From NCBI GenBank assembly GCA_036426205.1, contig CM071570.1, positions 56,960,926 to 57,024,925 on the forward strand: a stretch of 64,000 bases of DNA. Direction: 5' to 3'. The translations under genes and the position numbers were made by a program. The notes beneath the pieces were generated by a model. The model searched no databases. It was not told the origin of the DNA and saw nothing but the letters and a program-made list of their open reading frames with translations. Source of the DNA: Ascaphus truei. Its lineage: Eukaryota; Chordata; Amphibia; Anura; Ascaphidae. How positions within the stretch are numbered: the stretch's first letter is position 1; every line of letters begins with the position of its first letter. Positions 1-10,497 of the stretch are shown here, one piece after another.

Positions 1-299
1 AGGTATTTTCCAGGCAGGGATTATAGCATTTTATTCCCGCTGGCTGCAATACTGCACAGTATATATATATATACTGCATTACAATTCATGAATTTATGCC
101 ATCTGGTAGACACGCGAAGCATTGCAGAATATTAAATCCTAATCATTATCATTTAACAGATCAGCCGCCCGTCAGCCAGGCATGAACCCAGGCTGGGAAG
201 GCAAACGCAACGGGGCTTGTCAGAGGTGAGGAGCGGCGCATTCCAGGTATCTGCCAGGTACATACTGGGTATTTGCTCGAATAAAGTGTGTCGGTGCAG
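1..299 (-). mobile_element. Terminal part of a fox-family TA transposon (left side outside window)
   Basis: On the minus strand this block starts at a TA (300-301) with CTGCACCGACACACTTTATT. It then follows the 5' leader of fox element C (27361-27770) closely: the GGAATGCG block, the TTCATGCC..GGCTGACG block, and the TGCTTCGCGTGTC..CCAGATGGCA block are all present in the same order. It therefore looks like the 5' end of another copy pointing out of the window. Homology fades near the TA dinucleotide run at 61-72. Whether a forkhead ORF follows cannot be seen, because the window ends. It is inserted in a retroelement ORF that resumes at 302. Confidence 0.6.
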
Positions 300-301
300 T
301 A

Positions 302-1026
302 TCAGTAAATAACTGAAATCCATTCGGACCACATGTTTTTGAAAAGGAAAGGCCCTTATTAAGGACTTGTTCCTGATCTGTGGTCAAAGTGACTGAGGAC
401 AAATTAAAAATTCTGTTGTTATACCCTCTCCTATTCTCTTCTTTTTGATAGCTTGTGATCTCCAACCCCCCCTCGTCCCTCTTCGGGTGAGTGATGTCTT
501 TTCAAATTCCTGGGTGACTCTAGAGTTTGTTTCTCCTTCCCCCTGTCCCCGTTCTCCTTCTCTTAGGGCCCCAAATATCTGGTCTTTAGGGCCTCTAAAA
601 AAAGGGAACGTTCTGGTGTTTGGCGGTCAGAGTCCAATCTAGGTGGAGTTATTTCCCTTCTATGTTCCTGATGCCTATCTTTATGGTGATCCTGATATGC
701 ACTTTTATGATAAGTCTCCTTATTACTTTTTCCTGTTGTGGAATGGAATCTATCTCTACTTTGGTGATAGTAATTTGTCTGGTGTTCCCTATCCTCTTTT
801 TTATGGCATCTATAGAGTTTCCCTTTATACCCTTTAGTCCATTCCCCTTGGCCTCTCCAGCTATCTTTTCGGTAACCAAGAAATTTGGATTTTTGGTAGT
901 TGCCCTCATTTTGCTTTTTGGAGGGATTTTGGCCCGGGGTAGTGGCATTTTTCTCTTTTCTTTCCTTTTCCTTCTCAAATTTAGCCCAGTCTTTTTGTCT
1001 GCCGTTGTCATAATCATGTTTGTCAC
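302..1026 (-). mobile_element. Retroelement ORF fragment, antisense; possibly Penelope-like
   Basis: Read on the minus strand, this gives a long highly charged segment rich in Lys, Arg, Glu and Gln. It is followed, around 465-305, by a segment containing NLSSVTLTTDQEQVLNKGLSF. The pattern NLS-x-x-LT-x-x-Q-x-x-VLNKGLSF is typical of the start of the reverse-transcriptase region in amphibian and fish Penelope-type elements, as I remember them. The reading frame shifts between the two pieces, and the ORF is cut at 302 by the fox-family element. No catalytic reverse-transcriptase motifs lie in the window, so the class assignment is tentative; the alternative is another non-LTR or DIRS-like element. 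The hydrophobic plus-strand ORF at 620-1048 is the mirror of this charged frame. Confidence 0.4.
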
Positions 1027-1345
1027 GATTGTTTATTGTTTAATTTAATCACATTGTGATATTCACTTTATTGGTATATTTAATACTTATCACTATTGTC
1101 ACGGTCCTGAGCGCACTTCTTCTCTTTTTTTTTCTTATATAGATTTTAGATGGTGTATGAATGCTGTGAGCCCTAAATAGGATCAAAATATATATATCAT
1201 TGCTAGGATATTATCAAAGAAAGGATATGTGACATAAATGTATATAAATGGTAAAAGTAACCAAATTAGTCATATTTCAAGGAAGATGTAGTTATTGTTA
1301 CATAGAGATAAATCCCACATCCACAGTTTTATAGAGTGGAGTCAT

Positions 1346-1975
1346 ATATTGTAATGGACGTGCTCGCCACAAACCGGAACTGGACCGCAGGGCTGAGGTG
1401 GGAATGTGAATACACCGACCTTAGACCACGAAGCTGGTTCAGGATTGCACAGTCCGTAGTCAATCGTAGCAGGGTCAGGGTTGGAGATGGTAGAGTAATC
1501 CATTAACATGCCAGGGTCAGGGTTGGAGACAGTAGAGTAGTCGGCAACTAGGAATCAGGTACACAGCGCTTCAGAGGAGCGGGAGCTGCCCATAATGACG
1601 GCCTTTGCAAGGCAGGAATGCAGCAGGCCTCAGGAATCTGAAGGTTCACGCTGGAGATCCAGTGCTTCAGCACAGGAACCAGGACACGGCCTCTGCAATG
1701 GAGAAATGCAGCAGGCCCCAGGAACTAAGAGGCTAAAACAAAGTAGCTTGTGGCAAACACAGTTACATCCTAGTAAATCTAGGGTTATGCTCAGCACTTC
1801 CTGGAGGGAGGGACTGGTTCTATAAAGTATAGCCAGCGAATAGAGGCAGAGCTGCTGTGATTGCAAACACAGATGAGTGCTTGCAAATCCAAGGGAAGGT
1901 CTGTTCTGAGAGCTCACCAACTCTGCAAGAGTGAGCTCCAGCCAAAACCAGGAACAGATTCCTTACATATATTCA
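1346..1975. repeat. Repeat-like block with short internal duplications, unassigned
   Basis: The block has two imperfect tandem copies of about 38 bases built on cagggtcagggttggaga (around 1468-1544). It also has two separated copies of aatgcagcaggcc-caggaa (about 1616 and 1705). The composition resembles amphibian LTR or leader sequence, but I see no paired termini and no coding motif. The 1030-1345 stretch before it is AT-rich with nothing identifiable. Confidence 0.25.
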
Positions 1976-2099
1976 CGGTTATTGAAGTGTAGGAACCATT
2001 GGTGTCCCCATATAGGATATAAGAAAACTATATGGGAGACTGTAGGAACTCAGGGAATATAGTATATAGTTATGCTATCTCCATGCATAAGTGTACATA

Positions 2100-2459
2100 C
2101 ACTGGCGACACACTTTATTGAAGTGTGGCCAGTTCCGCAAGCCGGGAGATTTCCCGGCTTGCAAGTGGCAGCCCCTCGGCGTGCCGCGCGTCTCCGATGC
2201 GCGGTCACGCATCATCGGGTGCCTGCGCCCCCTGCACGCGCGTCCAGGTCTCCCCGAGGGAGCCCTGGTGTCCCGCGATGTGGGGGACGGCGGCAGGGGG
2301 TTCCGGGGGACCCGGCGGACCCGGAGAGGAGAGGGGGAAGCCGCGATCGGCGGGCCTCTCCTCCGCTGCTTCGGCGCGCGCCCGGCACCCTCCGGCGCGC
2401 GCCAGGTAACTGCTGCGGCCGAGAACGGGCAAATGCTCGAATAAACTCGGCCGCAGCAG
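2100..2459. mobile_element. GC-rich TA-flanked MITE, probable fox-family relative
   Basis: TA dinucleotides at 2098-2099 and 2460-2461 bound a 360-bp, very CpG-rich block. The left end reads CACTGGCGACACACTTTATT. The right end, read inward, is CTGCTGCGGCCGAGTTTATT. These imperfect inverted ends resemble the ends of elements 1-299, B (15752-24922) and C (27098-27770), which share a TTTATT core about 14 bases in. The interior has no forkhead or transposase coding sequence. The overlapping ORFs of 94-135 codons here are by-products of GC-richness. Confidence 0.5.
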
Positions 2460-2461
2460 TA

Positions 2462-3322
2462 CAGGGTATGTCTGTGTGAGCAGTGTAGTGCTCAGATCCT
2501 TAGTAGCAAAGTGACATATAAATGCCAAGCAAAATATCCAGAATGGTATAGGACCGAATGCCTGAATAGGTTGTATGTCTGTAATATCTAGAACAGCAGA
2601 CTACTGTAGTTTACTTCAGTGGAAGGTAAGCAGTCATGGAGGACCAGGTAGGGTCTGAAAGAAAAGAACACCAAGATACGAGCCATATTGTGAAGGCTGC
2701 ATGTCACAACTCTAATGATGTCACCAGTCTGTGGGATTACGGCAATATTTTTTTTTCAAAAATGTGTGTTTATTGTTATATGTATGTATTTAAATTCTTT
2801 AAAAAAAAAAATATCACAGCTAATTTCAAAGCATGGTAGATCAACTATTGATAAATACTTTATTTGGTGTTCACTATTATCAGTCCCTGGCCACCTGTTT
2901 CATGGGCTGGACCGATAATAGCGTGTCCCTGTCCATGTTACAGGTGCTTAAGTCAGCTCTGAGGAAAATGTACAATAGATATATATTGTAGGCGTAAGAG
3001 AAGACAGCATATGTACAATAATAACATTGTACAACATCAGGACTTAAATAGATTAAAAATTCAAATAGTTTGACATTATGTTAACTGAACAAGACACAAA
3101 TATAAATAAGCATAAATATTTTAGCTGGTTTACTTTGTTCAGAGGCAAGAACAATTTAGAATGGTCATAAATCAAGGACAATAGAAACATCCAAATTGAA
3201 ATACATGTAGCATTATTAAATTATGTCATAGTATTGAAATGCTAATTAGCACACTTAAAAACCTACTTTATAAAATGGGATTGGATTATTTTATTGTACA
3301 GTATAAATTATATGTAATCATA
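2462..3322. other. No identifiable feature; AT-rich
   Basis: Mixed sequence with short A and T runs (for example about 2750-2815). I find no ORF with family resemblance, no RNA gene and no repeat boundaries. Confidence 0.4.
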
Positions 3323-3324
3323 TA

Positions 3325-3693
3325 CAGATGCACCGGCCATTATTTGAACATTTCACGGAGCTGTTTTCGTGTGCTCTGCTGTATCCCATGCGGCATTCAC
3401 GCGGCCAATCACACCAGGCACACGTGTTTATCGCGGTTGCTTTGTTTGAATTTCATGGATTCTGTTTCTTTGGGTGCAATTCTTCGCGTATCCGTGGCAG
3501 AAATGAATGAATTGTAATGTGTACAGTACTGTGCTACTGTGTCAATTTCAGGTGTTTAAAAACCAGAACACTAAAATGCCATTTTCTGCACTCGCGTCTT
3601 AAGGCGGTAAAGTTAGAAGAAATCACGCGCCATGATATGGGTATTCCGATGTGTACAACGCGTGAAGTGTTCGAATAACGGCCGCTGCATCTG
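3325..3693 (+). mobile_element. TA-flanked MITE, deletion derivative of the fox-transposon family (copy D1)
   Basis: The element lies between TA at 3323-3324 and TA at 3694-3695. The left end is CAGATGCACCGGCCATTATT and the right end, read inward, is CAGATGCAGCGGCCGTTATT. The inverted similarity continues for about 33 bases to TTCACG. Around 3470-3555 it contains gcaattcttcgcgt, then a cagaaatgaatgaattgtaatg block and caggtgttt. These appear in the same order in the leader of fox element B (15938-16022). It carries no ORF of interest. The shared ends and leader suggest mobilisation by the same transposase. Confidence 0.75.
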
Positions 3694-3695
3694 TA

Positions 3696-4439
3696 CTTGT
3701 AATAATTACTATTTTTACAAGTCTATCACTAGATAGCAATCTTGTTAAAATACCTTTCAGAAATTGTTTTTAAACATTTCAAAATCTGAATGTGATGGAT
3801 AAATACTAATGTCACTACTGACTAATTCCTATTAGGTGGTTCAGAGTAGCAGTAAATCTATTGCTTCTTATGACAATACTGTCACAGACTAATAAGGACA
3901 CATATAGAATCATTTGAGATACCTAAGTTTGATCTTGTATTCCATTGTATTAAGTTTTAATCATACACGGTGTCATGATAATATCATGAGATAATAGGTA
4001 CTTTAATCCCTTTGGTGCTTCAGGGGTTAATGAGCTACCATCTGAGTTTAAAAATACACTATAGTATGTTTGTAACAGGCAAGGACTCTTCATGGCTCGT
4101 GCTGAGCTTCAAAAGGACTTACCTGTGGGGGGGTGGGGCTAGCCTACTCAAGGTGACACGTGTTTAGAATTTCGTTAACAACAAGCAGACTGGACTCTGT
4201 CAACTTCAATGAAAATGGGGATGTTTTTTGTCTCTGTCATAAAACTGTCAATCCCACAGCTGATTTATGACATGGGTGGGCTTATGTTGTTGCAATGGGG
4301 GAAAATGTACTTACTGTACATTCTTGGCAAAGATTATGAAAAATCAGATTTACACACCAAGTCCCAACACGCCTTCTCTTAGATTGTGTTGATGTAATTG
4401 GCCCAGTGCTTGCCAAAAAATCATCAGACCTCTGTTAAA
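3696..4439. other. No identifiable feature
   Basis: Unique-looking AT-rich sequence. I see no coding potential beyond short random frames and no paired repeat ends. Confidence 0.4.
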
Positions 4440-4883
4440 AAGAAGCCTTCATTAGACCCGGATTGCATGGCTAATTACAGGCTATACCAAACCTTCCTTT
4501 CCAAGGGAAGGTTTTGAGGAAGTGGCGGCAATCCAACTTGAAAGCCGTTTATCAAGCCATGACATGTATGACTCATTTCAGTCATGATTCAGAAGATAGC
4601 ATAGTACTGAAACATCTCTGGTTCATGTGCTAAAGGATCTCCTGGTGGCAAGAGACAGAGGTGATATTTTATCGTAGTAATCCTTGACCTCTCTGCCGCA
4701 TTTGATACCGTCGACCATGGGATCTTAATGGAGCACCTGAAGACTTTCTGTGGACCGCGTGCCACAGTTCTCAGCTGGATCAGGTCTTTTTTCACTGGCA
4801 GGTCACAGTATCTTCAGGAGTGTACTCCAATGTACCAATGCTCTGGTCATGTGGTGTGCCACCGGGTTCTATTCTATCTCCTA

Positions 4884-5249
4884 CAGGTACAGCGGCCATT
4901 ATTCGAACACTTCACGCGGTGAATACCTCGGAATACCCACATCATGGCGTGTGATTTCTTCCAACTGTACCACCTTTAGATGCGCGTGCAGGCGAGTGCA
5001 GAAAATGGCATTGTAGTGTTCTGGTTTTTAAACACCTGAAATTGGCACAGTAGCACAGTACTGTACACATTACAATTCATTTCATTGCATTTCATTGCAT
5101 ACAAAGAAACAGAATCCATGAAATTCAAACGAAGCAACCGCGATAAACACGTGTGCCTGGGGCGATTGGCCGTGTTAAATCCGTGTGGAGTACAGCAGCG
5201 CACACTAAAACAGCTCCGTGATTTGTTCGAATAACGGCCGCTGCATCTG
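4884..5249 (-). mobile_element. TA-flanked MITE of the fox-transposon family (copy D2), inserted in the LINE
   Basis: The element is bounded by TA at 4882-4883 and 5250-5251. The ends are CAGGTACAGCGGCCATTATT and, read inward from the right, CAGATGCAGCGGCCGTTATT. The body is the inverted counterpart of D1 (3325-3693). Removing it with one TA rejoins the LINE as ...TCTCC-TA-TGTTGTTCC, which restores the SPxLF context after the GSILSP motif. That gives independent support for the boundaries and the 2-bp TA duplication. Confidence 0.8.
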
Positions 5250-5808
5250 TATGTTGTTCCAGTGTACATGCTGCCACTAGGTGACATAATCAGATGGCAT
5301 GCCCTGGATTATCACTGCTATGCAGATGACATTCAACTCTATTTGACTTTTGCCCCAGGAACAGACAAATTACCAGTCTTAAATAGATGTTTATCTGAGC
5401 TTTTAAAGTGGATGAGTGCCAGTTGGTTGAGTTTGAATCCTGATAAGACATAAGTGTTCATGGTGCATGCTCACTTTCGAAAGACAACAAGACTGCAGCT
5501 ACAGTAGGTGAACATAGTGGCCTTAAGTATCGGCGTTCCGAGCTGCTAAACTCTGTCCATGAGCAGAATCTTGGTGTTGTCCTTGACTGTGACTTGACCA
5601 TTAAACATCAAATCTTCATTCTTCCACCTAAAGAACATAGCCAGGATTAAGCACTTCATCCCCCCATAGGATCTTACTACGCTTGTCCATTCTTTCGTCT
5701 CTTCATGCCTGGACTACTGCAATGCACTCCACACCTGGGTCGTCCGGAAAAAGAGCTGCACCACCTGCTGCTGCCAGGTTGTTAGCTAACTAGACTCGCT
5801 TTTGCCAC

Positions 5809-6138
5809 ATGACACCTGTTCTCCGTTCTCTGCGCAGGCTGCCTATAAAGCGAATTTATTTAAATATTGGGTTGTTGATATTCAAAGCACTACATGGCCA
5901 TGGTCCCAGCTATCTGAAAGAGCTTCTTGTTCCATACACTCCCATTCGCTTACTTAGGTCTGTAGATGAAGGACTTGTAACAGTTCCCAGAATCGCCTTG
6001 ACTTCCTTTGGGACCCGAGCTTTTAGGCACACTGCTCCCACTCTTTGGAACAGGTCTCCCTCGTACAGTTTGAGAGGCCCCTCTCTGGAAATCTATAAAA
6101 ACCTGGCTCAAGACCTACCTGTTTACCCAGGCATTTAA
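5809..6138 (+). pseudogene. C-terminal reverse-transcriptase region of the L2/CR1 LINE
   Basis: An open stretch of 109 codons. It contains LRRLPIK, FKALHGHGPSYL, LLRSVDEGLVTVPR, FGTRAF and APTLWNRSP, all characteristic of the segment that follows the polymerase domain in L2/CR1 LINE ORF2 proteins. In a live element this would be the end of the ORF2 polyprotein, used for target-primed reverse transcription in the nucleus. Upstream frames are broken and it is not a stand-alone gene. The start Met is simply the first in the open stretch. Confidence 0.8.
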
Positions 6139-6146
6139 TTAATGAT

Positions 6147-6232
6147 CTTCAAATTCCAGGGGGAGCATAGGATATATTCAGCAATATTTTCAAATTTGCT
6201 AAATATATCCCATGCCCCCTTGGAATTTGAAG
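6147..6232. repeat. Near-perfect inverted repeat (hairpin) in the LINE 3' region
   Basis: The left arm at 6147-6178 (cttcaaattcca followed by gggggagcataggatatatt) pairs with the right arm at about 6201-6232, with only a few mismatches and a spacer of about 20 bases. It lies just after the RT ORF and before the LINE tail. It may be a small fold-back insertion or part of the LINE 3' UTR. Confidence 0.6.
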
Positions 6233-6612
6233 AACATTGCAGCCTTTCTGGGACCAATGGAGACAGTCCCTACCAGAGCGTTTGAGCAGTGGAGTTACAG
6301 CTTTATACATTCAATCACTTTATTCACTATTTATTTTATATAGAGAGAGTGTTAGTTGCATAAGCACATTATTTCACTTAAGTAAGCTGTAGGAGCGCCT
6401 TGTTTTCACTTTTTTGTATAATTTAATTAATGAACCACAACATGTCTGGCATTTAATAGCTACAGTACTGTCCCATCCTGTATTACATCTTTCTTTGTGT
6501 TTGGTCTCATTTATAACCATACATGTTTTTTTTTTTCCTTATTTGTAACTGTGAAATGCTTTGAGTCCCACCGGGAGATAAGTGCTTTATAAATAAAGTT
6601 ATTATTATTATT

Positions 6613-8041
6613 AGAGTTGAGCGAATGTTTTCAAATTTGCTTAGAAAACATTTTTGTGGTTTTATCTTAAATGTTGTTTTGGTTTTTTTTTTAGAAAGTT
6701 TTCACTGCTCGGGAATGCATGAAAAAAAAGACGTAGGTGCAATAATTTCCCCAGATTGGCATGAATTGCAAGAAAATGGCAGTATGTATATAAAGTGTCA
6801 TGTTACCTGACGCCATTTGCTTCTGTGTTGGAATTTGCATGGCACATTGACTGTTAATCCATGGAAAATGTTATTATGTCAGTCATTTTAGTATTTTTTT
6901 TTTTTGTAAACCACACATTTCTGTGGAAAAAAAAAAAAGCTCACATCTCTGCTGGCCACAACCCATCCAGACAAGCCCAGAGCTTCCAAGCACTGCATTA
7001 AGTGTAAAATCTATGCATGATATAAAATATGTAAATACATTACATATGCATAGTCTATCTCCAAAAAGTCATTTGAACAGAGCACAGAACAAATAAGGAT
7101 TTATTTTTTTTAAATAAAGGACTTCATAAATATTTAAAACTGTATCCGATATTTTGAGACTTGGGCTCAAAATATTTGTAATAGCACAATTAACGGAAGG
7201 CACATTATCTGACTAGTATCAGTTCAGTATTTACTAACAAATGATCCTAGAGGGAATTAGCACTGTCCTATCTAGAGAGAGCAATGCAATTCCCTTTTAA
7301 ATTATTAATTTTTTAATTTAAATGCTGTATTCTAAACAGAGGAAGTCATTAAAACTGCATGAGGTACAAAAAAGCAGTGCATCTAGTTATGGCAGTATTG
7401 ATGTATGCTGTAATTACACTGCTGTAGAAAATACATAGCTTTCATGGTAAACCATTGTTATGAGTAGAGGATTTTAATGTTTCTTCACATAACTTATGAT
7501 TGGTATTGCTTAAGGAGTGTAAAATCATTTATACTATGCATGTAAATCTCTAGGGGGAATGCAGGTGCTGAATACATAATGTACCTCGTACATTAAAAAA
7601 TGTAGGTAAAATAGTAGAGTTATGTAACTATAAAATGCTATGGTGAGAAGACAGATTTACAGGGAGATAAGCAGCAAATGCTGCGATATTGCTAAACTCT
7701 ACTCTACAGTACAGTACCTTCAAAGGTTATCACAAAATGGGATTCTTTAAAGGGAGTGCTGTATGTTGTCTTTAAAAACTATAAAACAAATCATTTTAGA
7801 TGTTTTATGTGGCAGCACATTAACATTTTACACTGGTAGTCCCCAGACATAAGATTTTTTTTTTTTAAAGGCAGCTTCTTAAAACTGAATGGGTCTCATT
7901 ACTTTCTACTTAACAAACTTCTATAAGTGTGGAAAACAATTACTAATGATTTTATCAAAGATGTATGTCATATGTTGCAGCCAATTTAAGCACAGATATA
8001 GTATGAGGACACATATTACAAAACAAAATGTGTACTGCACT
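6613..8041. other. No identifiable feature; AT-rich
   Basis: Long A and T runs (about 6893-6930, 7096-7130, 7855-7867) and short random frames only. Confidence 0.4.
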
Positions 8042-8043
8042 TA

Positions 8044-8954
8044 CAGATGCAACTGCCGGTTGTGAGCCACTTGACAGGGAACATTCGTGGCCATCTCTCA
8101 GGCTTCTCATGTAGCATATTCCCCCTTTTTGCCGGAATTTGATGAGTTGACGGTGTGTTGTCCAGGGCGGAGAGTTGTCCCTCCTGTATTTAGTGGTCAG
8201 ACGGAATTATTATTTGTGAGGTTGCAGTTCAGCGCGTGTCCGGCAGATGGCAAAGTGAATGTCTTTGCCAATAGGGGACATTGGATGCTACAGTACATAT
8301 ATACTCAATGTCTGAAAACAGGTGTCTTCAAGGCCAGATAAAAAGTATAGACATTACAGTAATCCATTGTTAAATGAACTTGGTCACTCAAGACATTATC
8401 AAATGTAGGCGTTTCACATTTTATTACAAAACAGAATGTACTGTACATTCTTTTACATTGCCTTCACTGCCGCATGGAACATACAGTACATGATGTCAAC
8501 TCCTTGTAGTCGTCCCGAATGCAGTTTTGCATACATGATATTTTCTGCAATTAATACAGGAACAGATAAGAAGGCAACTATATCTGACATCTATGACTAT
8601 ATCATTGACAAGTATTAATACATCAAAAATTCCCCAAACCCTCATTGTTGGAAGAATTCTGTACGACATAATCTGACTGTGAATGATTGCTTTATTAGAA
8701 CACCATGTCCCAGTTCGAAAGGAGGCTTTGGGTCACTGCACCAATCTTTTGTGGGTATGTTTGATCACGACAACTTCAAAAGAAGAAAGATCGGGACCAG
8801 CACATTGAATAATCGTATTTCCTGAGCCGGTGCCTCCAATGTGCCACCACCCACTTACCTGTACCAGCTTCAGCCTGAATGCTTGCCTCAATACCAATAC
8901 TACTACCAGAATGGTATAACTGACACTGAAAACCAGATGAACCTTGTGGCGAGA
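8044..8954 (+). mobile_element. Fox-family transposon A, 5' part with forkhead gene
   Basis: TA at 8042-8043 precedes CAGATGCAACTGCC, sharing CAGATGCA with the D1/D2 MITE ends. The leader contains gcgcgtgtccggcagatggca (8234-8252 region), matching the cgcgtgtcc-cagatggca block of elements B, C and 1-299, and then caggtgtc. A forkhead reading frame follows. The element stops being recognisable near 8954, where a TTAA-bounded palindromic segment begins. No matching 3' end was found. Confidence 0.65.
8490..8954 (+). pseudogene. Forkhead-domain protein A, broken copy with canonical recognition helix
   Basis: One frame from the ATG pair at 8490/8493 gives FAYMIFSAINTGTDKKATIS, then an IYDYI helix, then SPNPHCWKNSVRHNL and TVNDCFIR, and finally GMFDHDNFKRRK. 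This is the forkhead order: helix 1, helix 2, the recognition helix WxNSxRHxL-x-x-x-CF, then wing 2 ending in basic residues. The expected wing-1 Tyr/Trp pair is replaced by FGSL. Two in-frame stops interrupt it, TAA after IIDKY and TGA at 8823. The frame then continues as a Gln/Tyr-rich tail (YLYQLQPECLPQYQYYYQNG) before it is cut off. Forkhead proteins are nuclear DNA-binding proteins. Here the gene sits in a transposon and not in a host Fox locus. It is clearly related to, but distinct from, fox B and C. Confidence 0.75.
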
Positions 8955-9105
8955 GGGGTTAACCAGGTCAATAATAAAGGCAATATACCCGGCTGGTTAA
9001 CCCTTATCCCTGTTGGGAGTGAAGGGGTTAAAATGTATTATTCCCATAATCCCCTACACTATTATTTATGTTCCTGTTTTGCAGCTCTAAAGCTAGCTGC
9101 TGGTA

Positions 9106-9203
9106 AATGTGGTCATAGAAACAGCGGCCTCTGCAATAAAGATATCAGTACTCCTTTATTTTATTCTCTTTATTGCAGAGACCACTGTTTCTATGACCAC
9201 ATT
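9106..9203. repeat. Inverted repeat, about 37-bp arms
   Basis: The left arm begins aatgtggtcatagaaacag and ends ctgcaataaaga. The right arm is its reverse complement with one to two mismatches. The 24-base spacer is AT-rich. The preceding segment 8955-9032 also folds back (gggttaaccag ... ctggttaaccc). Both are probably small fold-back insertions that truncated fox element A. Confidence 0.65.
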
Positions 9204-9865
9204 GGGTTTAGAACAGTTCCCTTATGTCTATACTGTATATATTCTGACCCCTCCAGGCACTTGTTAGCTGTTCTTGCATGATCCCCACCACTTTATTTTA
9301 TGCACTTTCCCCCCCACACACACTCCCTTGGGTTCATTACACCACCTGCAGACTCAGGGTTCTACTCTGCATCTTTATTAATATCTCAGTATATACGACT
9401 GGGGTTCATAGCGTTGACACTTCTTCCTACTGGTTGCCATGATGACCTCGGGTGGCTTTTGCTATGCGCATGCACAAGCTTCCCTTACGCTTTACCTCTG
9501 CCTTTACATGCATCAGGGGCTAGCATTGTGTTAATGAGAGATCTGTCAGAGTTTCAGGAACTACATGCAGTTAGCAGGGAACTGCCACTAGGGGCGCATG
9601 TGTGATCTGTCATTAGCCAGCAGTGTTTTGCAACAGTGTGGTTGTCATGGACACCACACACAGAGGGTGTATGATGATGTAGGCAAAAGGGAGGGGCCTT
9701 ATGTAAGTATGGTCAACACATGATGTCATCACTGCAGGTGTGTGCAATTATTTTAATTGGTTCATGGTTATTGGTTGATGCTAATTGATTGTTAGTGTCT
9801 TGATGTGTATATATATATATCTATATATCTATATAGATATATATATGGTTTGTCTGTCACTCTCC

Positions 9866-9995
9866 CCTTGTATCCCCCTGAGGAAGGTTCCATTTTGGAG
9901 GACCGAAACGTTGGGTTTCTTGATGTACCACTATTTTCACTAATACACTTTGTGAAGTTTTATAAAATTGAGTGCTGTCTCTTGCTTTACCAGAC
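9866..9995 (+). repeat. Interspersed repeat with gaccgaaacgtt motif, copy 1
   Basis: Contains cctgaggaaggttccattttggaggaccgaaacgtt, then a tract leading to tttataaaattgagtgct. A second related copy is at 31966-32095. This kind of sequence is found at the 3' ends of amphibian retroelements, but the class cannot be fixed here. It is flanked by TA microsatellites at about 9805-9846 and 10018-10038. Confidence 0.5.
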
Positions 9996-10084
9996 CTCGG
10001 AACGGTAACATATGTCTATATATATATATATATATATAATGTGTTAATGGGTTATATGTATTGTTTTTTGTATATGTATTGGGT

Positions 10085-10400
10085 AGGTGGGTTTTTTGTA
10101 TGTATTTGGGGGGGGGGAGTTTTTTGGTATATATCTTGTGGGGGGAATTGTGTGAGGGTTGAGGGAACGAGTGAGCGTGGAGTAATTGACGGAGGGAGAG
10201 GAGAGAGGGAGTGAGTGAGGAAAAGAGGGAGTAAGAGTGAGATGCATGGGAGAGAAACACATGCGAGGCGGGAGATTGAGAGGGGGTGAAACAGAAGGGA
10301 GAGAAATACATGTGAAAAGGATGGAGGAAGAGAGGGGGCTCGTGAGGTGTGAAATGGGGGGACGGCTTGCAATACCGCCGACACGGGGGGGGGGCCTGCT
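10085..10400 (-). repeat. Purine-rich low-complexity tract
   Basis: G-runs alternate with gagggagtgagtgagg-like blocks. Its reverse complement matches the pyrimidine-rich tract at about 53690-53910, including the cactcactc, gtcaattac and aaatacatac segments. The 80-143 codon frames on both strands are composition artefacts. In the other copy this tract sits next to the palindromic MITE, as it does here (10498-10705). Confidence 0.6.
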
Positions 10401-10497
10401 TAAAATGTTCGTCCTGGGCCCTACAATTTCTGTTGGCGGCCCTGTAGGAGACAGCAACTTCCCCAGCAGAGTCATGTTGTGAGAGCCAGGTTTCTGT

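Larger units (their letters stand above)
4440..6612 (+). mobile_element. L2/CR1-type LINE, degenerate reverse transcriptase with 3' tail
   Basis: Conceptual translation in several frames gives the order expected of an L2/CR1 reverse transcriptase. A YR-type block is followed by LPFLSK and L-EK-V near 4470-4520, an FDTVDH-like block near 4700, and GVPPGSILSP near 4850. An interruption by a MITE follows, then YHCYADDIQLYLTF (the YADD box) near 5310-5350. The C-terminal block at 5809-6138 contains TFGTRAF and APTLWN motifs. The 3' end reads ataagtgctttataaataaa followed by ATT repeats (6601-6612), the classic L2 tail. Frameshifts and stops make it inactive. The 4884-5249 MITE and the inverted repeat at 6147-6232 interrupt it. 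Confidence 0.85.

Noticed and set aside
620..1048. 142-codon hydrophobic frame resembling a multi-pass membrane protein
   Set aside because: It is the antisense of a Lys/Glu-rich retroelement segment. A-rich coding DNA read backwards gives Phe/Leu/Ile-rich frames.
2072..2528. Overlapping ORFs of 94-135 codons in a GC-rich island, possible CpG-island promoter and first exon
   Set aside because: The island is exactly bounded by TA-flanked inverted ends of a MITE, and all frames are arbitrary.
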